A DNA stretch of 64,000 bases from Chondromyces crocatus. GTDB lineage: Bacteria > Myxococcota_A > Polyangia > Polyangiales > Polyangiaceae. How positions within the stretch are numbered: position 1 is the first letter of the stretch; every line of letters begins with the position of its first letter. Both the position numbers and the translations under genes were made by a program. The stretch lies in NCBI RefSeq assembly GCF_001189295.1, contig NZ_CP012159.1, forward strand, positions 4,852,525 to 4,916,524, in the 5' to 3' direction. The notes under the pieces are model-generated. The model was given only the letters and a program-made list of their open reading frames with translations. It had not been told where the DNA came from and searched no databases. Below, one piece after another: positions 18,435 to 26,987 of this stretch.

Positions 18435-19814
18435 TCATCGGTAGAGGAACACCCCGCGCAGATCCTCCGTCTGCGAGAGCGGCGTCGCGTTCTGCCCCTT
18501 GGACATCGACGTCGCCCGGAACTGGTAGATCATCCCCGGTTCGAGGGGAGGCCCCCCGTAGGTCACCTTCACCTCGGCGTTTCCGCTCACCGAAGGGAGG
18601 TTCGGATCCTCCCAGACCAGGTTCCCGTACGCATCGAAGACCTGGATCTCGTAACGCCCCTCGCTGGAGTCGTCGGCCCACACGAACTCGGGCGTCCCTT
18701 GCACCTCGTCCATCCGCTCGGCGCCGGGCCGGATCACCGCGAGCGCCTCCGTCACCTTGAACGACTCGGAGAGGGAGACATCGGCGTCCGCCACGGTGAT
18801 CTCCACGATCGCCGTGCCCCCGATCGACGTGTCCGGATCGCGCACCAGACCATCGTTCTCGAACGCCGCGAGCACCTTGTAGGTCCCGTCGGGCACCCCC
18901 TCGATCACGAACCCACCGCGCACCCCACCGACCCGCAGCCCTCGCGGCGCCTCACCCCGCTTCGCCGACGCGTCGAAGGTCTCCACCGGGACCAGGATCA
19001 CACTCGTCTCGCTTCCGCCTGGCGCATCGACGATCGACACCTTCCCGCTCACCGCGGCCCGCGCCTCACCCAGGCTGCTCAGCACCACACCGCTGGTCAC
19101 CCGCCCGGCATCGACCGCGACCCGCGCGCTCGCGAGCCGCAAGCCTTCCGCGTAACCGCGCACCTCGTGGCTCCCCGCTGGAACGTTGAACACCGTGAAC
19201 GCCCCGTCGAAGTCCGCCACCCCCGTCGCGCCGCCCGCCGTCACCAGCGTCCCACCTGGCGCCCTCGCCGCGACCGTGCCCGACACCGTGCCGAGGCCAG
19301 CCACGTCCTCCAGCTCCAGCAGCAGGATCTCCGTCGCCACGCTCTCGATGGCCAGCGGTTTCCCTGTCGCCGTCGCCAGATCCAGAGGCAGCGCCACCCG
19401 AGGGGCCCTGGGGAAGCTCTGGTAGCCCGCCGCGTCCGCGCGCAGCGTCACGCTGGCTACCACCGGCCGCCCCTCCCGGTCCCGCTTCGCCGCCACTTGC
19501 AACGCATAGCCCCCATCGGGCCCGCTCACCGCCACCCGTGACACCGCGGCGCTGTTCGCATCCCGCGCGATCACGTGCGCTCCCGCAACCCCCGCCGCGG
19601 TCCCCGCGTCGAGCACCCGCCCCCGCACCACGAGGGGCGTGAAGCACGCGGGCTCCCCATCTTCGACCTCCTCGCAGGCGAGCCCTGACGCGCAGCCGGT
19701 CTGCTCGAGCACCGAGCATCCCTCGTCGCCGCGCCGCACCTCCTCGTCGCCGCACCCGGCGAGCGCCACGAGGGGACCGACGACCAGCGCAAAACCAAGA
19801 CGTGAACGTGACAT
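18435..19814 (-). CDS. Lipoprotein with carboxypeptidase-regulatory-like (Ig-like) domains
   Basis: 459 residues from the ATG at 19814. Lipobox LAGC with cysteine 21, followed by a short Cys-containing region (GCSVLEQTGCASGLACEE). From about residue 60 to 330 there are three repeats of the carboxypeptidase-regulatory/transthyretin-like type: VVRGRVLDAGTAAGVAGAHV, VSGTVAARAPGGTLV, VSGKVSIVDAPG, each ending in a 'pdGtY' strand such as IEGVPDGTYKV. The last ~120 residues form a further beta-domain (FVWADDSSEGRYEIQVFDAYG) of fibronectin-like appearance. No catalytic motif is seen. It is likely a surface scaffold or adhesion lipoprotein. The spacer behind it (18205-18434) holds nothing I recognise. 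Confidence 0.83.
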   Translation of the reverse strand: MSRSRLGFALVVGPLVALAGCGDEEVRRGDEGCSVLEQTGCASGLACEEVEDGEPACFTPLVVRGRVLDAGTAAGVAGAHVIARDANSAAVSRVAVSGPDGGYALQVAAKRDREGRPVVASVTLRADAAGYQSFPRAPRVALPLDLATATGKPLAIESVATEILLLELEDVAGLGTVSGTVAARAPGGTLVTAGGATGVADFDGAFTVFNVPAGSHEVRGYAEGLRLASARVAVDAGRVTSGVVLSSLGEARAAVSGKVSIVDAPGGSETSVILVPVETFDASAKRGEAPRGLRVGGVRGGFVIEGVPDGTYKVLAAFENDGLVRDPDTSIGGTAIVEITVADADVSLSESFKVTEALAVIRPGAERMDEVQGTPEFVWADDSSEGRYEIQVFDAYGNLVWEDPNLPSVSGNAEVKVTYGGPPLEPGMIYQFRATSMSKGQNATPLSQTEDLRGVFLYR

Positions 19815-19873
19815 GCGTGAACTCCTTCTCGAACCGAACGGACCAGCGTGCGTGGAAAGCCGTGGCGCGTGGC

Positions 19874-20857
19874 CTACTGCGGCACGGGACGGCAGCAGCC
19901 CGTGATGCAGTAATGGAAGGGCGGGCAATGATCCTGACCGGCGAGCCCGCAAGGCTGGACGCCGCTCTCGCACTGCTGCGTCCCGTTTCCCCCGCCGCCC
20001 CCGCTGCCGCTCGACGGCGGACACCCCGGATCCGGCGCGGGCTTCCCCACGCACACCTCGCACGGCCCGCACGAATTCAGGCACGAAGGCACCGGCTTGC
20101 ACGGATGACATCGCGTCGGATCATCGATCGCGTCGGCCGTACACACCGTGTTCCCGTCGACCCCCTCGGACCCCAGCCAGATGAACTTCCCGCTCCCCGC
20201 GGGCAGCTCGCAGCACCCGAAGCAGTCGCACCCGTTCGGCGTCAGCGGCCCGCACACCTCGTGGCACTGCTGCGACTGCGACTGCTCCAGCGCCGCGCAG
20301 TTCATCCCCGAGCCCGGGTAGATCGTCGTCGGGTCGTACGCGCACGTCGCCCCGTTCTCCGGCTCCGGGTAGTAGCTGGGGGCCACCTCGTTCGGATCGC
20401 AGCGGTGCGACCAGTAGCAAGCATCGTTGCCCGCCCCCGAGTTCGAGTCCCAGTAACAGTCGACGATGCATGGCGGCCCCGCCTGACCCGGGATCCCGCC
20501 GTAGTAGCTGCCCTCGGTGTTGTCGCAAGGCCCGAGGCAGTCGGGATCCTGGGAGTCGATCAGCCCGTCACCATCGTTGTCGATGAGATCACCACACTCG
20601 TAGATCTGGTTCTGACAGGGCGAGATCTCGGTCGGCGCCCCACCGACCCCGCTCGTCGAGGCCCCTGCGCCACCTGCGCCCGACGGCAGCAGCCCGCCAG
20701 CTCCCCCCGCGCCGTTCAGCCCTGCCCCCCCGTCACCGCTCGTCCCGCTGCTGGCGCCTGCGCCGGCCGTGTTCGCCCCGTCCACGGTCTTCTCGCTGCA
20801 ACCCACGCCGCAGGTCACGGCGACGAAGGCGATCGATGCGATGGCTCTGACGTTCAT
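19874..20857 (-). CDS. Cysteine-rich lipoprotein with a DNDGDG calcium-type motif
   Basis: 327 residues from the ATG at 20857, preceded by GGGAGAAGCC. Signal MNVRAIASIAFVAVTCGVGC with the lipid cysteine at 20. A Gly/Ala linker runs to about residue 75. It is followed by one clear Asp-rich loop, DNDGDGLIDSQDPDC, of the type that binds Ca in thrombospondin-3 or dockerin-like repeats. The remainder holds about thirty cysteines in clusters (CDCFGCCELP, CHPCKPVPSCLNSCGPCEVC) and must be extensively disulfide-bonded. I know no specific function. Similar proteins are frequent in Sorangiineae genomes. Confidence 0.78.
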   Translation of the reverse strand: MNVRAIASIAFVAVTCGVGCSEKTVDGANTAGAGASSGTSGDGGAGLNGAGGAGGLLPSGAGGAGASTSGVGGAPTEISPCQNQIYECGDLIDNDGDGLIDSQDPDCLGPCDNTEGSYYGGIPGQAGPPCIVDCYWDSNSGAGNDACYWSHRCDPNEVAPSYYPEPENGATCAYDPTTIYPGSGMNCAALEQSQSQQCHEVCGPLTPNGCDCFGCCELPAGSGKFIWLGSEGVDGNTVCTADAIDDPTRCHPCKPVPSCLNSCGPCEVCVGKPAPDPGCPPSSGSGGGGGNGTQQCESGVQPCGLAGQDHCPPFHYCITGCCRPVPQ

Positions 20858-20869
20858 GGCTTCTCCCGA

Positions 20870-20975
20870 GCGTGCCGCCCGTTCGTTGCGCTGCTTCTCT
20901 ACGGCCCGCAGCCTGTTCGCTGCGCTGCTTCTCTCCGGCCCGCAGCCCGTTCGCCGCGTTGCACGCGACCGTGAC
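20870..20975. repeat. Short tandem repeats between two minus-strand genes
   Basis: About three imperfect copies of a ~33-base unit containing GCTGCTTCTCTCCGGCCCGC and GTTCGCTGCG stand just upstream of the Cys-rich lipoprotein gene. They fall in its expected promoter/leader region. No protein reading is credible. Confidence 0.5.
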
Positions 20976-21055
20976 CGCACGCTGCGCGGGCCCGTCGCCG
21001 TGTCGCGGGGGCTGTGGCTGCACCCTCCGACCACGGCTCAACAAAATGCACCCCG

Positions 21056-22183
21056 CTACAGCACCACCAGGAGACCGAGGAATCCCCCCACGCTCGGCCG
21101 CCCTGGCGCCCCGAGCCGCTCCCCGGCGAGAGCCACCACCGGCCTCGGTTGCGCGAACAGCACCTGCGCATCCACCACCACCGAGAGCCGCTCCCCGAGC
21201 GACCATCCCACCCCCGCGCCGGCGCCCACCAGCGCCGCCCACACCTCGCCCGACGTCGCCTCGTACGGCGACCGCGGATCCCCGACCGCCCGCAGATGGT
21301 ACGCCCCCGCGCCGACCGACACCCGAGGCACCAGCGGACCCAGCGCACCCAGGCTGTAGACCACCTCGACCAGCGCGAGCTCCTGCCGCACCGAGACCGA
21401 CCCGACCGCCCCTGCGAGGTCCGGCGCGAACGCAGGCCCTGCCAGCGTCACGCGCGCTGCCAGCACCTCCCCGGGCCGCCCCGAAAGCTCAGCCCCCAGC
21501 GACACCCGCAAGAACGGCCCCACCGCCGGACCGACCCCCCCTCCGAGCAGCAACCCCACACCCCCCTCGACCGCCGCCGTTCCCAGCCGAGGCTTCGCCG
21601 CGCCCTCTGCGCCTACCTCTCCACGCCGCGCCGCTTCCTCCTCGGGCGCGCTCCCTGCCTCGACCTCCGTCGCGCGCGCCCCACCCTCCACGCCGAGCTG
21701 ACTCGCTTGCAGCTCCTCGACCGCCCGCACCGCGACCACCGACGGCGCCGATCTCCCCTGAGCCGACACCGCGCGCGTCCTCCCGCGCCCTTCTCTCTCA
21801 CGGAGCCAGAGCGTCACCGACGCCCCACCCCGCGAGCGCGCCACCTTCACCGCCGCCACCCCCTCGAACACCCGCGCCGCGCGCGCCAGATCGCTCTCCT
21901 CCGCCGATCCTGCGCGCGCTCCCTCCTGCGCCGTGCGCGCTCCCTCCTGCGCCCCCTGCGCCTCGACCACCTCGAACCCTGCCGCCCGCAGCTCCGCGCG
22001 CAGCCGCGTCGTCGCCTCCCGCTGCACCGCGTCCGCCCCGTCCGCGTTCAGGATCACCACACGCGGCCGCGGCTCTGCTTGCACCGCGCGGCCTGCGCCG
22101 ACCCCGGCAAACACCACCGCCCACCCGACGAGCCAGCCCCCGACCTTGCCCCTTGCTCCCTTGCGGAGACCGCCTCCACGCAC
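21056..22183 (-). CDS. Exported, possibly outer-membrane beta-barrel protein of the sigma/FecR operon
   Basis: 375 residues from a GTG at 22183, two bases after the stop of the FecR-type gene. A signal peptide is present (WLVGWAVVFAGVGAG...AVQAEP). Residues ~42-130 form a small alpha/beta domain (RVVILNADGADAVQREATTRLRAEL), and the acidic middle is low complexity. The C-terminal ~170 residues alternate short hydrophobic beta-strands with turns (GVGLLLGGGVGPAVGPFLRVSLG ... LFAQPRPVVALAG) and end in LGLLVVL, as in outer-membrane barrels. Identification stops there. The gene order sigma factor, FecR-like protein, surface protein suggests that it is the effector or sensor of that regulon. Confidence 0.72.
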   Translation of the reverse strand: MRGGGLRKGARGKVGGWLVGWAVVFAGVGAGRAVQAEPRPRVVILNADGADAVQREATTRLRAELRAAGFEVVEAQGAQEGARTAQEGARAGSAEESDLARAARVFEGVAAVKVARSRGGASVTLWLREREGRGRTRAVSAQGRSAPSVVAVRAVEELQASQLGVEGGARATEVEAGSAPEEEAARRGEVGAEGAAKPRLGTAAVEGGVGLLLGGGVGPAVGPFLRVSLGAELSGRPGEVLAARVTLAGPAFAPDLAGAVGSVSVRQELALVEVVYSLGALGPLVPRVSVGAGAYHLRAVGDPRSPYEATSGEVWAALVGAGAGVGWSLGERLSVVVDAQVLFAQPRPVVALAGERLGAPGRPSVGGFLGLLVVL

Positions 22184-22185
22184 GC

Positions 22186-23634
22186 CTAAGGGTGTACCAG
22201 AGCCCTCGCCGCGCTGGCATGGGCACCGCCCGGATAGCGCGCCAGATACCGCTCCGCGATCGCCCTCGCCGCTGCTTTCCCGCTCGTGCGCTGCGTCGCC
22301 ATCATCTTCCGACCGAGCGCCTCCGAAGCGAACGCCCCGCCCGGCGACTCCGCCAGGTACGTGTCGTACCAGCCGATTGCCTCCGACGGAGCCCCTCCAT
22401 CCGCCATCCGACCCAGCAAGAACGCCGCCGCCTTGCCCTGACTGCTCGCCGCGAAGCGACGCCGCATCGAGACCAGCGCCCGACGCGCCACGTCCGCGCG
22501 TCCCGCGTACCGCGCCGCATCCGCGACCGCCGAGACCTGATCCAGCGAGCCTCCTGCCAGCACCGCATCGAGCCCTCGCGCCTCCGCCTCCGCCAGCACC
22601 GCCGCGAACTCCCCATCCGCGACCCGCTTCGACCAGCTCCGCGCCTCGCTCGCCGCCCCGCCAGGCTCCCGCCCTCCCGTTTGCGCCGACCCCGCGCGTC
22701 CAGCCGCTCCCCCGTCGCTCTCCTTCCCCTGAGCGCCATCGCGCCCCGCCGTCCCATCAGCCGCCGTCTCTTCACCCTCCTCACGCTCCCCCCTCGAAGC
22801 CCCCTCCGGCCCCCCGACCTCTCCCCCCTCTCCGCGCCTGCCCAGCGCCACCGCCCCCGCCGCCCCGCGCGTCTCCTCCTGATCCCCTGCCGCTTCCAGC
22901 GCAGCCTCCTCCGCGCTCGAGATCTGCAGCGCCCCCTCGTGCGCCTGCACCACCAGCCGCTGCCCTGCTTGCAACGACACCCCCTCGGGTGACGCCGGCC
23001 CCCGCACCACCACCGACCCCTCGCGCAGGTGCACCACCAGCTCTCCCTTTGCCTGTGCCCACGCCACATCGAACGCCGTCCCCGTCACCTCGATCGCGAA
23101 CGGCCCGGCCTCCACCGACCACCGCGCCCCACCGCGCGGCCGGATCTGCACCGACGCCAGCCCCCCTTCCAGCACCACCCGCGCCCCGCGTGACGTCACC
23201 TCACCGACCCGCAGCGACGCCCCTTGCGCGAGCACCACCTCGCTCCCATCGCTGAACCGCAGCCGCGCCTCGCCGTCGACCGGAGCGGCCACATACCCCT
23301 CCTGCGTCGCCACCGCGTGCTCCACCACATAGTCGAGCTTCCGATCCACCAGCACCATCGCCACGCCCGCCGCGACCACCGCAGCCGCCAGCAGCGTCAC
23401 TCCACGCCGGAGCGCTCCCCGCCGCTTCACGGAACGACCGTCCCCCCGCGCCACCGCCGCCACCAGGCGCTCTTGCCCCCGCGCATCCAGCGCCGCGTCG
23501 TCCCCCTCGGGCAACCCGACCCGCGCCACCTCGGCCAGCCGCTCCATCCGCAGCCGCGACAGCGCGCCTTCCACGCCCTCGTCCATCGCCGCCTCATCGC
23601 CGCCCAGCGCGCGCTTCGACCCCGGATCACCCAT
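22186..23634 (-). CDS. FecR-domain transmembrane protein (probable anti-sigma regulator)
   Basis: 482 residues from the ATG at 23634, with a perfect AGGAGG six bases before it. The N-terminal ~65 residues are cytoplasmic and resemble an anti-sigma helical region. A transmembrane helix lies at about 73-92 (GVTLLAAAVVAAGVAMVLV). A FecR domain follows at ~105-230 (EARLRFSDGSEVVLAQG, VEAGPFAIEVTGTAFDV, GQRLVVQ). After a low-complexity stretch the last ~130 residues look like TPR helices (AIGWYDTYLAESPGGAFASEAL). FecR-type proteins pass an external signal to an ECF sigma factor. The upstream sigma gene ends 12 bases before this start, so they are partners. No TonB receptor is nearby, unlike in classical Fec systems. 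Confidence 0.87.
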   Translation of the reverse strand: MGDPGSKRALGGDEAAMDEGVEGALSRLRMERLAEVARVGLPEGDDAALDARGQERLVAAVARGDGRSVKRRGALRRGVTLLAAAVVAAGVAMVLVDRKLDYVVEHAVATQEGYVAAPVDGEARLRFSDGSEVVLAQGASLRVGEVTSRGARVVLEGGLASVQIRPRGGARWSVEAGPFAIEVTGTAFDVAWAQAKGELVVHLREGSVVVRGPASPEGVSLQAGQRLVVQAHEGALQISSAEEAALEAAGDQEETRGAAGAVALGRRGEGGEVGGPEGASRGEREEGEETAADGTAGRDGAQGKESDGGAAGRAGSAQTGGREPGGAASEARSWSKRVADGEFAAVLAEAEARGLDAVLAGGSLDQVSAVADAARYAGRADVARRALVSMRRRFAASSQGKAAAFLLGRMADGGAPSEAIGWYDTYLAESPGGAFASEALGRKMMATQRTSGKAAARAIAERYLARYPGGAHASAARALVHP

Positions 23635-23645
23635 GGCGCACCTCC

Positions 23646-24401
23646 TCACCCACGGCGCACCCCCTCGTCCCGACCATCCCCCTCGTCCCGACCCTCACCA
23701 GCGACCCGCTCCGCCAGCCCCCCGGGCGCATCGACGTACCCTGCCAGCACCGGATCCCGGCTCGCCCCTGCCAGGATCCGCTGCGTCGCCCGCGCCAGAT
23801 GCCGCTTCACCGTCGCCAGCGAACACCCGAGCGCACGGCCGATCTCCGTCAGCTCCAGCCCCTCGATGTACCGCAGCACGAACAGCACCCGCGACCTGTC
23901 GTCCACCTGATCGAGCAGCGCATACAGCCGCAGCACCGCCGCCCGCGCCGCAGGATCCGCCGACACCCCGGCCGCCTCCGGCAGCACCCCCGAAGGCGTC
24001 AGCGTCAACCACCGCCTGAGCCGCCGCCGCCTGAGCGCCTCGCGCGCCACCCGCAGCGTGATGCCCACCACGTAGCTCTGGAGCAGCGCGGGATCGCGCA
24101 GTTCTCCCACCAGCCGGAAGAACCGGAGGAACGTCTCCTGCACGTGATCCTCCACCTCGTCCCCTGGCCCCAGCGTCCGCCGCAACAGCCGCCGCACCAG
24201 CGGCGCGAACCGCGTCCAGATCACCGTGGCGGCCCCTGGATGCCCTGCGGCGGCCGCCTTCGCCAGAGCCACATCATCCGTCGCCACCAGCGGCAGCGCC
24301 TGCACCGCCCCGCGCACCGGACGCGCCGCCTCACCCCCTCGCCGCTCCGCACCTGGCTCGGCGCGAGGACGGACCGGCGGAGGCGTCGGACGGCTGCTCA
24401 C
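23646..24401 (-). CDS. ECF-type RNA polymerase sigma factor
   Basis: 251 residues from a GTG at 24401. Region 2 is visible as WTRFAPLVRRLLRRTLG, DHVQETFLRFFRLVGEL and the following basic helix. Region 4 has the helix-turn-helix RVLFVLRYIEGLELTEIGRALGCSLATVKRHLARA. An unusual ~40-residue Pro/Arg-rich N-terminal extension precedes region 2, and the tail is Gly/Asp/Arg-rich. It leads an operon with the FecR-type protein (12-base gap) and the outer-membrane-like protein (2-base gap), so it is expected to be held inactive by the FecR partner until an external signal arrives. Its target promoters are unknown. Confidence 0.92.
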   Translation of the reverse strand: MSSRPTPPPVRPRAEPGAERRGGEAARPVRGAVQALPLVATDDVALAKAAAAGHPGAATVIWTRFAPLVRRLLRRTLGPGDEVEDHVQETFLRFFRLVGELRDPALLQSYVVGITLRVAREALRRRRLRRWLTLTPSGVLPEAAGVSADPAARAAVLRLYALLDQVDDRSRVLFVLRYIEGLELTEIGRALGCSLATVKRHLARATQRILAGASRDPVLAGYVDAPGGLAERVAGEGRDEGDGRDEGVRRG

Positions 24402-24457
24402 GGGGATGCTGTGACCCTACCTCACCCGCACGGCTCAACAATCGACCCGCGTCGCCC

Positions 24458-25099
24458 CTACGTGGCGATCTCCCGAACGATCACCGTCACGTTGGTGAAG
24501 TACTTCCTGGAGTGCTCGTCACGGCCGTCATAGGTCTTCACCACCTCGGTCGTCCCCTCGCCCTCGATGTGCGTCTCCAGCTCCTTGACCTGCGGCCTGC
24601 TCGTCGAGACCGACGGAAACGCGCCCTCGTTGTCCGACCAGCTCTGGCCCGGGCAAAAGCAGCCTTCCAGCTCCGTGGGGAAGTTGCCCACGTGGATGTT
24701 CACCTCGAAGCGCTCGCCGAAGGTGGCGGTCGCCAGGGACTTCGACGTCTGCACGAACCGGTACGGCCCCTTGGTGCCCGGGTTGTCGATGATCCCGTAC
24801 GTGCCCGCAGGGATCCGCTGATCGGTCCCCGCCGTCTTCGTCGAAGGCCCCGCCGCTTCGAGCATGAAGCCCTCCGTGAGGGCCTTCCTCGTGCCGACGC
24901 GCTCGAGCTTGTACGTCGAGATCGTCCCCCCCTGCTTCGCGTTGGCGCTCGTCCCCTCGTCGTTCTTCGGCCACTCCCGGATGCGCTGGATGGTCAAGAC
25001 GAGCTGCACCGGACAGGGCTTCACGACCCCACGCACCCGCTCGTTCCCATCCTGCTGCTGGTTCGCCTCCGCCACCGCCCCCGCCACGCACGTACTCAT
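24458..25099 (-). CDS. DUF5675-like protein, copy A
   Basis: 213 residues from the ATG at 25099, preceded by GGGAGGGG. The frame stays open further upstream, but that part is a fragment of a related gene. The centre reads as a DUF5675-type fold: VLTIQRIREW, FMLEAAGP, RIPAGTYGIIDNPGTKGPYRFVQ, VNIHVGNFPTELEGCFCPG. The extra C-terminal ~60 residues end in VTVIVREIA. DUF5675 proteins occur in phages and near secretion loci, and their activity is not established. Copy B (25231-25872) is about 50-60% similar by eye, so the two are a tandem duplication. No signal peptide is present. Confidence 0.8.
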   Translation of the reverse strand: MSTCVAGAVAEANQQQDGNERVRGVVKPCPVQLVLTIQRIREWPKNDEGTSANAKQGGTISTYKLERVGTRKALTEGFMLEAAGPSTKTAGTDQRIPAGTYGIIDNPGTKGPYRFVQTSKSLATATFGERFEVNIHVGNFPTELEGCFCPGQSWSDNEGAFPSVSTSRPQVKELETHIEGEGTTEVVKTYDGRDEHSRKYFTNVTVIVREIAT

Positions 25100-25144
25100 G
25101 ATCCCCTCCCGCCCTGAGCCCCACCGCGCTCCCCCGCCGCCTCC

Positions 25145-25219
25145 CGAGACCCACGCACCCGGGTGGAAGCACCCCTCCAGCTCCACCGGGTCGTTCCCCG
25201 CGTGGAGGTGTACCGGCCC
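25145..25219 (-). pseudogene. Fragment of a third DUF5675-like copy
   Basis: Between copies A and B the minus strand reads GPVHLHAGNDPVELEGCFHPG followed by AWVS. This matches the conserved end of both neighbours (VNIHVGNFPTELEGCFCPG). Nothing of the rest of the gene is left. The frame is continuous with copy A but not with copy B. The remnant shows that the array once held at least three units, or that an unequal recombination between two units left it behind. Confidence 0.7.
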
Positions 25220-25230
25220 GTGCTCCCGCC

Positions 25231-25872
25231 CTACGCGATCTCGCGAACGATGACCGTCACGTTCGAATAGTAGGACGTGTTGTAGTCATCGTAGCCGTCG
25301 TACGTCGTCTGCGACTCCTTCACCGCGTCGGCCTCGATCGCGGCCTGGAGCGCGCGGAGCTTGGGCCCGCTGCTCGACACCGAGGGGTGGGTCTTGTGGT
25401 CCGTCCAGCTCTCGCCAGGGCAGAAGCACCCCTCCAGGTCCACCGGGAAGTTGCCGATGTGGATGTTCACCAGCCCGCGCGTCCCGAAGACCGCCTGCGC
25501 CAGAGAGCGGCTCGTCTGGATCAGACGGTACGGACCTTTCGCCCCCGGGTTCTTGATCATCCCGAAGGTGCCCGGTGCCACCCGCTCGTCTCCCCCCCGC
25601 TTCTTGCTGGAAGGCCCTGCTGCCTCGAGCATGAACCCCGTCACCGGCACCGTCACCTTCCCGGCGGCGATCCTCTCCAGCTTGAACTCCGCGATCGTCC
25701 CTCCTTGCTGCGCATTCGCCGTCTCGGCCTCCGCATCCTTGGCCCACTCCTTGATGCGCTGAATCGTCAGCACCAACCGCACCGGGCACGCCGCCACCGT
25801 CCCACCCACCGACGCATTGCCGTCGCACTGCTGGTTGGACTCCTGCACGGCCCCCGCCACGCCTCCACTCAT
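25231..25872 (-). CDS. DUF5675-like protein, copy B
   Basis: 213 residues, the same length as copy A. It shows the same order of motifs: VLTIQRIKEW, GFMLEAAGPSSKKRGG, APGTFGMIKNPGAKGPYRLIQ, VNIHIGNFPVDLEGCFCPG, and the end VTVIVREIA. Its ATG (25872) overlaps the stop of the upstream gene as ATGA, so it is translated as part of a coupled pair. The two copies differ most in the linkers and in the acidic C-terminal part, as expected for diversifying effectors or adaptors, but no activity can be assigned. Confidence 0.8.
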   Translation of the reverse strand: MSGGVAGAVQESNQQCDGNASVGGTVAACPVRLVLTIQRIKEWAKDAEAETANAQQGGTIAEFKLERIAAGKVTVPVTGFMLEAAGPSSKKRGGDERVAPGTFGMIKNPGAKGPYRLIQTSRSLAQAVFGTRGLVNIHIGNFPVDLEGCFCPGESWTDHKTHPSVSSSGPKLRALQAAIEADAVKESQTTYDGYDDYNTSYYSNVTVIVREIA

Positions 25873-26678
25873 GGTCTCTCCCCACGGTTCACGCCGAGGC
25901 CACTGCCCGGACCGAGATCACCACCCGACGCGCGATCGCCGCCTGGACCGAGACTGCGCGGACCGAGGCCGCTGACCGGTCCGAGGTCCTCGTCCCCTCC
26001 TTTCGCGTGCAGGAAGGCGACCGCGGGCTTGCACAGCGGATCCTCGACGAACCGGACCCCGAAGAGCCATGCGAGCAGCACGTACCGCGTGCGCTTCTCC
26101 CCCTCCAGCCCGAGCCGCTCCGCCTGCGCTCGCGCCACGTGCAGAAACGCATCGACGTCCGGCGCCCCCACGAACCGCGCCCGCGCCGGGTTCATCGTCA
26201 GCAGCGCCCGCTTCATCCCTGCACTCGACCGCGGACCCGCCTCGTCGCGCGCCGGGTACACCTCACGCTCCGCCGCGCTCACCGCCTCCTCGAAGCCCGC
26301 CAGCGCATCGTCGACGAAGAACCCCGTCACCTCACCGACGTTGCGCGCGAGCGTCTGGATCGCGAAGTTCGTCGGCGCCTCGGCGGCCCCCAGCGTCGGC
26401 TGCTCGTGGAACATCCACGCGCACCGCGGATCCTCGAACAGGAACAGCCCGCACACGCACGCGCACGCGAGGTAGATCCGCACCTCCCCCCGGAGCGTCA
26501 GGCCCTGCGCCTCCCCGAGCTCGATCCCGAGCTGCACCGCCGCGCGCACCTCGTCCGAGCTGCACGGCCGCAAGCGCGCTTCGAAATGGCGGCGAAGAAA
26601 CGCCTCCACCTCTTCTGCGAACTCCTCGCACTGCGCTCGACGGAGCGACTCCACCTGCTCCCGGGGTAATGCGACCAC
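25869..26678 (-). CDS. Protein of unknown function coupled to the DUF5675 genes
   Basis: 269 residues. The N-terminal half is helical with an aromatic and Cys-containing core (YLACACVCGLFLFEDPRCAWMF). The second half has RYVLLAWLFGVRFVEDPLCKP, which looks like a repeat of the first core: both pair a hydrophobic helix with F-x-EDP-x-C. The protein may therefore be an internal duplication of one helical unit. The tail, from about residue 235, is a Gly/Pro/Leu-rich repeat (LGPGSGLGxxxG). It resembles small helper-type proteins found beside VgrG/T6SS effectors only loosely, and no other secretion gene is near. It starts the transcript leading into copies B and A. Confidence 0.68.
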   Translation of the reverse strand: MVALPREQVESLRRAQCEEFAEEVEAFLRRHFEARLRPCSSDEVRAAVQLGIELGEAQGLTLRGEVRIYLACACVCGLFLFEDPRCAWMFHEQPTLGAAEAPTNFAIQTLARNVGEVTGFFVDDALAGFEEAVSAAEREVYPARDEAGPRSSAGMKRALLTMNPARARFVGAPDVDAFLHVARAQAERLGLEGEKRTRYVLLAWLFGVRFVEDPLCKPAVAFLHAKGGDEDLGPVSGLGPRSLGPGGDRASGGDLGPGSGLGVNRGERP

Positions 26679-26987
26679 ATCGACCTCACGCGCTCAGGCG
26701 TTGCAGACGCCACCACCCCTCGTGAACCGCGTCATCCCGGTCCATCGAGGCGCAGCGCGCTCCAGGCTACCATGCCTTCGAAGCCCGTCTGCCTCGTGCG
26801 GCGAGACGAGAACGTGACAGTCCGAGCGGGCGAGATGGCGACGGCCAGAGCGTGGCGCGTGGGATGGCTGAAAGGGGACGATGACGATGGCGTGCGTCCG
26901 GGGTCTCTTGACCCGATGACGGATCACGGAGCAACGTGCCCCGACCGTGGACGCCCGAACCGAGCCAGCGCGCCCTGTGGACACGAG
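26679..26987. other. Divergent intergenic region, nothing recognised
   Basis: A 309-base spacer between the minus-strand unknown gene and the plus-strand ATPase gene. It must hold promoters for both directions, but I found no pair of boxes or inverted repeat that I would defend. The ATPase frame remains open back to 26772. That upstream part has no family similarity I can see and no ribosome binding site. Confidence 0.4.
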
